A stretch of 22,879 nucleotides of DNA from NCBI GenBank assembly GCA_900551535.1, contig URWJ01000008.1, forward strand, positions 1-22,879, in the 5' to 3' direction. The DNA is from an uncultured Granulicatella sp. GTDB lineage: Bacteria > Bacillota > Bacilli > Lactobacillales > Aerococcaceae. The notes below the pieces were generated by a model, which was given only the letters and a program-made list of their open reading frames with translations, ran no database searches and had not been told where the DNA came from. Below are positions 8,447-14,976 of this stretch, piece after piece. The position numbers and the translations under genes are program-made. Numbering within the stretch: position 1 is the stretch's first letter; each line of letters starts with the position of its first letter.

Positions 8447-9010
8447 TTATTCCTCTAAATTAGATTCTGGAACAAACGCATTTTTGCTATATTCTAAATA
8501 TTTTTGTTGCGCTTTTTCGTCCTTCATCCATTCAAGGAGCTCTTGTTTTTTCGTACCGATTTGTTTATGGGTAATTCCTACCACACGAATTTCAATAATA
8601 TCTTGGTAACTCCAGTGACCATAAGTCGTTGCCACACGTAAAATTGTTACATTTTCCTTGAATTTGCCTTTACTTACAGCAGCCGTCTTCCAATCCACGC
8701 GAACATTTTCTTGACGAATCCAGCGACTCGCAATCGCCACCTTCAAGCGTAAATATTCAGCGACTGGGTCTGAAGCGACTTCTGGGAGCACATCTGCGTT
8801 TCGAGCGACTTTGTTAGCGAGCATCCACTCGTAATCTGTAAACAGACGCGCGATTTTTTGGAGATTTTCTGCCTTCAGCCCTCGTTCCCCGTTCTTCCAT
8901 CTTGTCCAACTTTGTCCGCTAATCCCTAATTCTTCTGTATAAAATGCCTTTTCTGAGACATAACGTTCTCTAATAGCGTTTACTACAATTAATACAAATG
9001 CTTCATGCAT
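8447..9010 (-). CDS. Helix-turn-helix protein, putative transcriptional regulator
   Basis: The protein has about 187 residues. Its N-terminal segment (YTEELGISGQSWTRWKNGERGLKAENL split around residues 25-55) looks like an XRE-type helix-turn-helix, with ISGQSWTRWKNG as the recognition region. The C-terminal half (about 85-165) is a mixed alpha/beta domain I do not recognise. Three in-frame starts cluster here. GTG at 9019 overlaps the AGAGG Shine-Dalgarno and ATG at 9016 is two bases from it, whereas ATG at 9010 has eight-base spacing, so 9010 is preferred. The promoter carries a 13-bp palindrome in its spacer, suggesting autoregulation. It is divergent from the FUSC-like gene at 9125, which it may also control. 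The regulator call is moderate and the targets are inferred. Confidence 0.65.
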   Translation of the reverse strand: MHEAFVLIVVNAIRERYVSEKAFYTEELGISGQSWTRWKNGERGLKAENLQKIARLFTDYEWMLANKVARNADVLPEVASDPVAEYLRLKVAIASRWIRQENVRVDWKTAAVSKGKFKENVTILRVATTYGHWSYQDIIEIRVVGITHKQIGTKKQELLEWMKDEKAQQKYLEYSKNAFVPESNLEE

Positions 9011-9030
9011 CTTCATCACCTCTCGAACTT

Positions 9031-9059
9031 ATTATACACCTATTAGGTGCATTATTCAA
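9031..9059 (-). promoter_or_regulatory. Promoter of the HTH-protein gene with palindromic operator in the spacer
   Basis: On the minus strand TTGAAT (9054-9059) and TATAAT (9031-9036) are 17 bp apart. The spacer holds the perfect palindrome CACCTA-T-TAGGTG (9037-9049), which abuts the -10 box. A repressor bound there would block RNA polymerase. The downstream HTH protein is the obvious candidate. Confidence 0.75.
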
Positions 9060-9088
9060 TAACTCTACCATTTTTTTAACACATATAT

Positions 9089-9094
9089 TATAAT
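9089..9094 (+). promoter_or_regulatory. -10 box of the FUSC-like gene
   Basis: A perfect TATAAT lies 30 bp before the GTG start of the plus-strand gene. No convincing -35 is seen at 16-18 bp (TACCAT at 9066-9071 is the nearest), so the promoter may be weak or activator-dependent. Confidence 0.5.
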
Positions 9095-9124
9095 AGCGAT
9101 ATCTAAAAAAGCAGAGGTGAGAGC

Positions 9125-9628
9125 GTGCCAGAATCGTCAAATAATCCATTCCATATCGGACTTCGTACTTTTAAAACAGCCGTGTCTGTATTTATTTGCG
9201 TGGTTCTCTTTAGAATCTTACACCGTGGTTCACCGATGTTAGCAGCCTTATCTGCTATTTTCAGTTTGCGAATTGACCATCAGCAAACCTTTAAATTTGC
9301 ACTTTCTCGTTGTATCGGAAATACAACAGGCGGTGTCGTAGCTATTCTTTTATTCTACGTAAGAGCTGTTCTCCCATTTCCAGAATATACCGATTTATTG
9401 CTGGCGCCTGCTGGTATCGTAATGATTATTTTATTCTGTAATCGATTTAATAAAACAGGCGTTATTAACTCATGCGCCACTTTCCTTGTTATCTTCTTCA
9501 ACGTAGAAGCAGGACAAAATACTGCGTATGCAATCCAACGGATTCTCGATACCGTTATCGGAGCACTGATTGCGATTGGAGTGAACAGACTTCTTCCAAG
9601 TCCGCATTTAAAAGAACAACAATCTTAA
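9125..9628 (+). CDS. FUSC/aromatic-acid-exporter (ArAE_1-like) membrane protein
   Basis: The only plus-strand gene in the window. The 167-residue product is largely hydrophobic, with about five predicted membrane segments. It resembles the membrane domain of the ArAE_1/FUSC family: an early GLRTFKTAVSVFICV, a central ALSRCIGNTTGGVVAILL and a late RILDTVIGALIAIGVNRLLP. Family members commonly carry an additional cytoplasmic C-terminal domain; here the protein stops after the membrane part. It may be a short-form member or need a partner. The substrate is unknown. The GTG start has AGAGG seven bases upstream; no better ATG exists. It diverges from the HTH-protein gene and ends at a strong bidirectional terminator. 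Confidence 0.75.
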   Translation: MPESSNNPFHIGLRTFKTAVSVFICVVLFRILHRGSPMLAALSAIFSLRIDHQQTFKFALSRCIGNTTGGVVAILLFYVRAVLPFPEYTDLLLAPAGIVMIILFCNRFNKTGVINSCATFLVIFFNVEAGQNTAYAIQRILDTVIGALIAIGVNRLLPSPHLKEQQS

Positions 9629-9634
9629 AAATAC

Positions 9635-9667
9635 AAAAGAGTTCTACCACACTGGTAGAACTCTTTT
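9635..9667. terminator. Bidirectional Rho-independent terminator between convergent genes
   Basis: A perfect 15-bp stem (9635-9649 with 9653-9667) closes a 3-base loop. It is flanked by A runs on the left and T runs on the right, so it works for the FUSC-like gene on plus and the exported-protein gene on minus. Confidence 0.92.
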
Positions 9668-9679
9668 TTGTACTGTTTT

Positions 9680-10870
9680 TTATTTCATACGCATCATGCC
9701 ATACATACGTGTATCGATAAAGAACACATCATCCTTCACATCAATTGTCTTAGAAAGAAGAACCTCTTTTGTTTGCATCGATTGCACACGTAGCGTTGGT
9801 TTACCATCGACAAGAGTGATCATCACAAGGTTGCCTTTATTCAAGTACACTTGTGGTGCATAGACATCTGTTTCCGTTGTAAATGCTTCTTCTAATTTCT
9901 GCGAACCTGCATTAAGAACATAATATTTTGTCTCGTTATTTTTGCGCTCACTTGCCTTCACATACGTATCTGAACCAGTGAATGCAGGCACCTCATCTGC
10001 CAAGGCAATATATGCTTTGTCTCCTACTGTGTATAGAATCGATTGTACCGCACTCATGCCCTGTTCAGGTGTGATTTCTGTGAACTTCTCAGTCTCAGCA
10101 TCAAAAGTCATTAAGCGGAATTTTTCATCTCTTGAATACATACTCTTGAAGAGCAGCACTTGCGGGTCATACATGCGAGAGCTCTTTGCTTCTCCCCATG
10201 CAATCGAAGCAAACTCCTCTGGTAATTTCACTCGTTTTGCCGGAGTAGTCGCTCCCGTTTCTAAGTTCACAGAGAATGTGATGAAGAAATAGGTTGGTGC
10301 TTTCGAGCCTCTATTTTCATACTCAGGCATCGGCACCACTCCATACACGGTATTGCCTTTTCTATAGAAAGTGACATCTGTTACAAAATGACTATCGTCC
10401 CCGCGTACTTCTTTAGTAATCGGAACCGAAACAGTTGTGACCTTCTTCGTCTCTTTGTTAATGATACTGAAATTTACCTTTGGATCTGTTGTACTTTCAA
10501 AGCTATAAGTCAAGCCGTATAGAAGGTCATACCCCTTAAACGCCACCAGACTATCATAATTTGGACGGTCTGTAAAAGAAAAGTCTGCCAATCTCTTTTT
10601 CGTTTGGAAATTGTAGGCATTTTCGGAAAAACCAACACGTTTTACGTTTCCATCTAAAAGTGCATACTCTGCGCCCTTAGACGCTGTTAAATCATCTGTG
10701 GAATACGACATCTCAAACGTTGCTCCGTCGACTAATTTTTTCTCTTCATCGGTTAATTGAATCGATACCGGAGCAGGCTTCACTTCTTGATACGCTGCGT
10801 GACCAGCTGTTGCTAGAAACACAAGTCCACTAAAGGCAAATACTGCTGTTGCAAATTTACTTGATTTCAT
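9680..10870 (-). CDS. Exported protein of unknown function, last gene of the GntR-ABC operon
   Basis: A 396-residue protein whose N-terminus has a short basic part, a hydrophobic core (about residues 6-22) and an Ala-x-Ala-like site around residues 23-26 (GHAA). It is therefore secreted or membrane-anchored; there is no lipobox Cys. The rest is soluble and beta-rich, with recurring short strands such as KGYDLLYGLTYSF, KGNTVYGVVPMP, VGDKAYIALADE and KGNLVMITLVDG. That spacing suggests a beta-propeller-like fold, but this is inference. It follows the ABC permease gene by 12 bp and so shares the operon and its operators. A role as the extracellular partner or sensor of the transporter is plausible. 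I do not recognise the family. Confidence 0.75.
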   Translation of the reverse strand: MKSSKFATAVFAFSGLVFLATAGHAAYQEVKPAPVSIQLTDEEKKLVDGATFEMSYSTDDLTASKGAEYALLDGNVKRVGFSENAYNFQTKKRLADFSFTDRPNYDSLVAFKGYDLLYGLTYSFESTTDPKVNFSIINKETKKVTTVSVPITKEVRGDDSHFVTDVTFYRKGNTVYGVVPMPEYENRGSKAPTYFFITFSVNLETGATTPAKRVKLPEEFASIAWGEAKSSRMYDPQVLLFKSMYSRDEKFRLMTFDAETEKFTEITPEQGMSAVQSILYTVGDKAYIALADEVPAFTGSDTYVKASERKNNETKYYVLNAGSQKLEEAFTTETDVYAPQVYLNKGNLVMITLVDGKPTLRVQSMQTKEVLLSKTIDVKDDVFFIDTRMYGMMRMK

Positions 10871-10882
10871 GATAACCCCTCC

Positions 10883-11686
10883 TTACACACTAACCTTATG
10901 ATTTAATAAATAATCGCTCAGTAGCATATTTAGAACAATCCAAATGAGCATACAACCGATTAAGAAGACCATTACTTCATTGCCAATTAAACGAACCACA
11001 AATTGCGTACGCATAATCAGCGTGAACGTCACAACAGCAACTAAAATGTAGAGAACGACCGAAGTCACCTTGCGAACATAACCTTTTTTCTCAACCCCAA
11101 CGACAAGGATGGCGAGTTGGAAAACCGTCACGATGAGTGCTATCCCCATTGTCAAAATGAGAAGAAACTGTACCGCATATTGTGGCACTAAAAGTGGCAT
11201 TGCCATCGAATTGGTCACAAGCGACCACGGTGTGATGTGGTATTGTGCAAATTCCGGAATAAAGAAGCTTGTGAGGTAGTAGTTTAAGAACACCCCAACT
11301 ACTTGAACGGCTTGTAAGAAGAACGTAATCACAAGCATCGTTAGTAATTTAGCCCAGTAGATTCCAAAACGTGATCCTGGAAGCATGAGCAGACGGTAAA
11401 TGAACGAGCCTTTGCTGCTCCATTCCTTCGACCAAATCACTGCCGAGTAAACCAGAATCGCTGTTCCAGCAAAGAACACTGGAAGTCCGATTGCGAGTTG
11501 GTCCAAAACGACTTGTTTCACAACATCAGGACTCACAATGCGCAATTGTCCGGTTAGTAATCCAGCCGTCGCAAGTGTCTTCACCTTCAACCCTAGTTGC
11601 AATAAGATTTGAAGCAATGCCACCACGAGGATGAAACCTTTCGCCTGACCGATATTATAAAGCGTTAAATTGATGACTTTCTTCAT
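10883..11686 (-). CDS. ABC transporter permease (ABC-2-like)
   Basis: The 267-residue product is an integral membrane protein with about six hydrophobic segments: one near residues 18-36, one near 68-88, then around 110-132, 170-195, 205-225 and 235-257. The cytoplasmic N-terminus (MKKVINLTLYNIGQAKG) and the long extracellular loop after the third segment fit ABC-2-type permeases. Its start codon overlaps the stop of the ATPase gene (ATGA, 11683-11686), giving tight coupling. It would dimerise and pair with two ATPase subunits. The YtrA-type regulator upstream suggests induction by cell-envelope stress, as for the ytr operons of Bacillus and Staphylococcus. The substrate cannot be read from the sequence. 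Confidence 0.85.
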   Translation of the reverse strand: MKKVINLTLYNIGQAKGFILVVALLQILLQLGLKVKTLATAGLLTGQLRIVSPDVVKQVVLDQLAIGLPVFFAGTAILVYSAVIWSKEWSSKGSFIYRLLMLPGSRFGIYWAKLLTMLVITFFLQAVQVVGVFLNYYLTSFFIPEFAQYHITPWSLVTNSMAMPLLVPQYAVQFLLILTMGIALIVTVFQLAILVVGVEKKGYVRKVTSVVLYILVAVVTFTLIMRTQFVVRLIGNEVMVFLIGCMLIWIVLNMLLSDYLLNHKVSV

Positions 11687-12372
11687 GGTAAGTATACCTC
11701 CCTCATCACATCGACAATGGACTTGCCCTCTTCTTCACGCACTTGTTCTGGATAGAATTCCTTCACAACACGTCCTTCGTTTAGGAGCACTGCTTTATCG
11801 ACGATATACTCAATATCATTAATTTCATGCGTTGTAATCAATACGCCACGTCCATCGAGTAGGTCGCTCGTAAAGACACGCGCGATTTCTTCACGGGTAA
11901 ACACATCGATTCCTGAAAATGGTTCGTCCATCAAGATGTAGTCTGTATCCAGCCCCATCCCTAGAAGCAAGTTCAGTTTAGCGACATTCCCCTTCGAGAG
12001 TGATCGTACTTCATCCTTTAAATTCAAACGGAAGAAGTCTAACAAATGTCTTTCCTTTTGACGATTCCAGTTTGGATAGAATGTGCGCATAAAATCAATT
12101 GCTTCATCCACTGTTTGGTCGGGTGAAATAATCGAACTATCCGTAATGTAGCTCACCTTTTCCGCAAACACTTTACGTGCAGGCATATCATCAATGACAA
12201 CTTTTCCTTTATCAAATGGCAACAGTCCTGCAATGCAGTTCATAATCGTTGTTTTCCCAATCCCGTTGACTCCAATAAGAGCCGTCACTTCTCCTTTTTT
12301 CGCGTTAAATGAGATGTCATTCAACACTTGTTTCTTTCCAAATCTCTTACTTAAGTTTTGAACCGTTAACAT
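11683..12372 (-). CDS. ABC transporter ATP-binding protein
   Basis: A 229-residue ATPase subunit that powers the adjacent permease. Walker A is GVNGIGKTT (residues 34-42), Walker B YILMDEP (145-151) with the catalytic Glu150, the D-loop SGID and the H-loop His182 (TTHE). The signature motif reads LSKGN (about 125-129) rather than LSGGQ; this variant is common in the CcmA/YtrB-like branch. The segment SYITDSSIISPDQTV after the Q-loop position also fits that branch. It starts 15 bp after the GntR gene and overlaps the permease gene by 4 bp. The protein is cytoplasmic, attached to the membrane through the permease. Confidence 0.92.
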   Translation of the reverse strand: MLTVQNLSKRFGKKQVLNDISFNAKKGEVTALIGVNGIGKTTIMNCIAGLLPFDKGKVVIDDMPARKVFAEKVSYITDSSIISPDQTVDEAIDFMRTFYPNWNRQKERHLLDFFRLNLKDEVRSLSKGNVAKLNLLLGMGLDTDYILMDEPFSGIDVFTREEIARVFTSDLLDGRGVLITTHEINDIEYIVDKAVLLNEGRVVKEFYPEQVREEEGKSIVDVMREVYLP

Positions 12373-12387
12373 AGTACCGCTCCTTCC

Positions 12388-12741
12388 CTACAATTGTTTT
12401 TTGAGATGTTCGATTACATCTTCTGCTGTTAAATTGAGAGGTTTAATTGCTTCTGTAAAGCTTCCAATCGCCTCATCCAACATTTCTTCTTTTAGTTGCT
12501 CAATCCGTTCTACATCTTCTGTCACACGACTCATGACATTATTTCCAGTCGTAATCAACCCCATGACCTCCAATTCATGAAAGGCACGTTGGACCGTATT
12601 GGGATTTACTTGCATGGTTTGCGCAAATTCACGCCGACTCGGCAGCTCTTGGCCTGCTTCCATCCTGTGGGAGGCAATTTCCGCTTTGAAATAGGCGATA
12701 ATTTGCTCGTAGACCGGACTTCTTTTATCAAATACGATCAT
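12388..12741 (-). CDS. GntR family transcriptional regulator, YtrA subfamily
   Basis: A short (117-residue) GntR regulator: an N-terminal winged helix (VYEQIIAYFKAEIAS, then LPSRREFAQTMQVNPNTVQRAFHEL split around residues 30-55) followed by a short helical C-terminal part. The length and the lack of a large effector domain match the YtrA subfamily. In Bacilli these proteins repress their own operon encoding ABC transporters, often induced by wall-active antibiotics. It is the first gene of a four-gene operon, and two copies of a 24-bp palindrome overlie its promoter, consistent with autorepression. The inducer is unknown. Confidence 0.9.
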   Translation of the reverse strand: MIVFDKRSPVYEQIIAYFKAEIASHRMEAGQELPSRREFAQTMQVNPNTVQRAFHELEVMGLITTGNNVMSRVTEDVERIEQLKEEMLDEAIGSFTEAIKPLNLTAEDVIEHLKKQL

Positions 12742-12769
12742 TAGTAACTCCTTTCTTCGATTTCTTTCC

Positions 12770-12793
12770 AGTGTATTAACCGGTTAATACACT
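12770..12793 (-). promoter_or_regulatory. YtrA-type operator 1 (perfect 24-bp palindrome)
   Basis: AGTGTATTAACC is followed directly by its exact reverse complement. The site lies at or just after the predicted transcription start, 29 bp ahead of the GntR ATG, where a bound repressor would stop initiation or early elongation. Confidence 0.85.
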
Positions 12794-12801
12794 TATCTTC
12801 A

Positions 12802-12825
12802 ACTGTATTATGCGCTTAGTACACT
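12802..12825 (-). promoter_or_regulatory. YtrA-type operator 2 (imperfect copy overlapping -10 and spacer)
   Basis: This 24-bp copy matches operator 1 at 19 of 24 positions; the conserved parts are the outer TGTATTA and TACACT arms. The two sites start 32 bp apart, about three helical turns, so two dimers could bind the same DNA face. Confidence 0.8.
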
Positions 12826-12835
12826 CAAATGTCAA
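12807..12835 (-). promoter_or_regulatory. Sigma-A promoter of the GntR-ABC operon
   Basis: On the minus strand TTGACA (12830-12835, perfect) and CATAAT (12807-12812) are 17 bp apart. Operator 2 covers the spacer and -10 box, and operator 1 lies just downstream. Confidence 0.85.
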
Positions 12836-12860
12836 TAGCGTTTTCAAAAATATTTTTTAA

Positions 12861-12892
12861 AATAAAAAAGACGACTCAAAATCGAGTCGTCT
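12861..12892 (-). terminator. Terminator of the acetyltransferase gene
   Basis: A 9-bp stem (12869-12877 with 12884-12892) is followed on the minus strand by a T-rich run (12861-12869). It lies 7 bp after the stop codon and insulates the next operon's promoter. Confidence 0.9.
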
Positions 12893-12898
12893 CAACGA

Positions 12899-14779
12899 TT
12901 ATTGTAATTTTAATTTTACCATTTCTTGTAAAATCAGGTTCGCTAATTCTGCTGCTCCTGTATCGTTTGGATGAATTTCATCTTCAAAGAGCCATTGTTT
13001 TGTATGTCCTTTGGCGTAAGTTCCCCAATCGATTAAATGAACATTTGGATAGCGTTCGGCAGCTGCTTTTAACTGCTCGTTTACTTCTTTAGACCACTTA
13101 ATTTCATAACCTGCTGTCACTAAGAAGATTTCACGGTTCCCCGTTGCTTGAATCAATGCATCGATTTGAGAAGCAGAGAAAGCACCGTTTGAACCGAGAA
13201 CGAATACAACAGTTTGAGAGAGCTTGCCTTGTTGCGCCAACTTTTGAACGATTGGCGTACTGTAATACAACTGACGTCCCACTTCTCCGTCCACATAAGT
13301 ATTCGGGAAGACTTCACGAAGTTTGTTCGCAGATGCTAATAACACTGAGTCTCCAACGAAGGTAATCGGCGTTTGTCTCACTTGCTGTTCAGCATTAGCT
13401 TTCGCCTCATTACTAATCGTCGTTGTTCCTTCTGTTGTCGGTTCAGCCGTCGTCTCTTGTAAGAGCGCTTGGTTTTGACGAATTTTCTCTTCAACCTCTT
13501 GCACAGCTGAGTTTTGATTCTTCTCTTGCGCAAATCCAAGCCCCGCAAGCCCAATACAGATCACATACATGAGTGAGAACACGAGCCCAAATTGCTTCAT
13601 GCCTTTTGGAAGATTTGATTTTCCATAGGCCGTTAAATTATACGGACTATGCGCTTGTCCGATTGGAAGAACGAAGCGGTCTCGTTCAAACAGTTGATAC
13701 GTGATTTCCGCCATCACGAAAATCAATGCAAATTGAATTCCTACTGATAACCACTGTTCATCAATTTCGCGTAAGAACGTTGGCGCGATTAGATGAATCG
13801 GATAAAACCATAAGTAGTATGAGAAACTTCTTTTTCCAAAGAACGTAAATCCTTTAAAGCTGAAGAGGTAATGAACCCCCACACCCTCGCGAATCGTACA
13901 AGAGAGAAGAAGCATCATCACAAACGATGAAATAAACATCATCATGTAATACACTTCTGCTTGCGTTCCGTTGAAAGTCGTAAACATCCAGCCTAAAGCT
14001 CCTAAACAGAGGAGGCTCAATGCGTTTGGAACCACAGAACCTGTCTCGCGCTCAGGAAGTAGTAATTTTCCTTCATGAATATAACTAAGTAACGCCCCGA
14101 ATGTGAACGAGAACAGACGTGTCGATACTAAGTAGTAAACGTGAGACGGATCTTGTTCAAACCAATAGAGTGCTGCCATTCCTGCTGCTGAAGCGAGCGT
14201 TAAGAACGCGAGAAAGGCAAACTCCTGCATTCTGAGGAAGTTGAGTTTCTTCATCAATTTTCGAAGAAGATATCCAACGATTAACAATTGCACATAAAGG
14301 GATACATACCAGAGATGCACAAACGTACTTGGATTCGCCGATTGTACGAAGTATGATTGTTGAGAGAAAATTTGATAATCATTATTCACGAAGAATAATG
14401 CCGAAAGCGCCATGCCTCGGATATTAGAAAGTAATTGCGGTGCCGCCACGAATAAAAACGCGACCGTCACGACAATCATAAAGAGCATCGGGAAGAACAT
14501 TCTCTTCAAGCTTCTCACTGGGAAACGCTCTTTATAATCTTCCGCGAATGTTTTGATATTATGCCGGAATGTCAAATAGCCTCCGACCACTAAAAATCCG
14601 TTAACGGCTAAAAATCCGCCCGGTAATAAATGTTGGAAATAATAATATGTAATAATTGCTAGTATAAAAAAACCTTTCAAGCCATCGAATGCCGCACTCC
14701 GTTTTTTCTCTTTTTGCTTGGGAGGATGTGGGTGCGTCGGTGCTTGAGAAGGTGTTGTTTGATAATTCATAGTCCCCAC
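12899..14779 (-). CDS. OatA-like membrane O-acetyltransferase (acyltransferase-3 plus SGNH domain)
   Basis: The 626-residue protein matches the OatA architecture. An N-terminal acyltransferase-3 domain (about residues 30-410, roughly ten or eleven membrane segments) moves acetyl groups across the membrane. An extracellular SGNH esterase-like domain (about 470-626) transfers them to a wall polymer, classically the C6-OH of MurNAc, giving lysozyme resistance. SGNH blocks are visible: FVGDS with Ser478, VLGSNG, and DEIHP with Asp600 and His603. The acyltransferase domain starts at KGFFILAIITYYYFQHLLPGG in pieces. The usual early His of family 3 acyltransferases is present in YFQH. The start is GTG with GGAG seven bases upstream; ATG at 14770 is a shorter alternative. 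It is a monocistron. The acceptor (MurNAc or teichoic acid) is not decided by the sequence. Confidence 0.88.
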   Translation of the reverse strand: MGTMNYQTTPSQAPTHPHPPKQKEKKRSAAFDGLKGFFILAIITYYYFQHLLPGGFLAVNGFLVVGGYLTFRHNIKTFAEDYKERFPVRSLKRMFFPMLFMIVVTVAFLFVAAPQLLSNIRGMALSALFFVNNDYQIFSQQSYFVQSANPSTFVHLWYVSLYVQLLIVGYLLRKLMKKLNFLRMQEFAFLAFLTLASAAGMAALYWFEQDPSHVYYLVSTRLFSFTFGALLSYIHEGKLLLPERETGSVVPNALSLLCLGALGWMFTTFNGTQAEVYYMMMFISSFVMMLLLSCTIREGVGVHYLFSFKGFTFFGKRSFSYYLWFYPIHLIAPTFLREIDEQWLSVGIQFALIFVMAEITYQLFERDRFVLPIGQAHSPYNLTAYGKSNLPKGMKQFGLVFSLMYVICIGLAGLGFAQEKNQNSAVQEVEEKIRQNQALLQETTAEPTTEGTTTISNEAKANAEQQVRQTPITFVGDSVLLASANKLREVFPNTYVDGEVGRQLYYSTPIVQKLAQQGKLSQTVVFVLGSNGAFSASQIDALIQATGNREIFLVTAGYEIKWSKEVNEQLKAAAERYPNVHLIDWGTYAKGHTKQWLFEDEIHPNDTGAAELANLILQEMVKLKLQ

Positions 14780-14809
14780 TGTTTTTCTCCATTCCTTAAA
14801 CTCCTATTT

Positions 14810-14815
14810 ATTATA
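14810..14815 (-). promoter_or_regulatory. -10 box ahead of the acetyltransferase gene
   Basis: A perfect TATAAT on the minus strand lies 30 bp ahead of the GTG start. No good -35 hexamer is seen at 16-18 bp. Confidence 0.45.
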
Positions 14816-14930
14816 GCTCAAAACCACTACACTTGGATACTAGGAACCTTACATTTTTATTAATTTTAAGAAAACAGTTTCCAGTTGTTTCTGAATCGTG
14901 AACAGAGGTCCATTTTGTCTATAAAAAAAC

Positions 14931-14963
14931 ACAAAAAAGCTAGGCAAAAATTCGCCTAGCTTT
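14931..14963 (-). terminator. Terminator of the flavin operon
   Basis: A 10-bp stem (14936-14945 with 14954-14963, 8-base loop) is followed on the minus strand by T runs, 13 bp after the stop of the flavin reductase-PAS gene. Confidence 0.9.
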
Positions 14964-14976
14964 CTCGCTTTTAATT

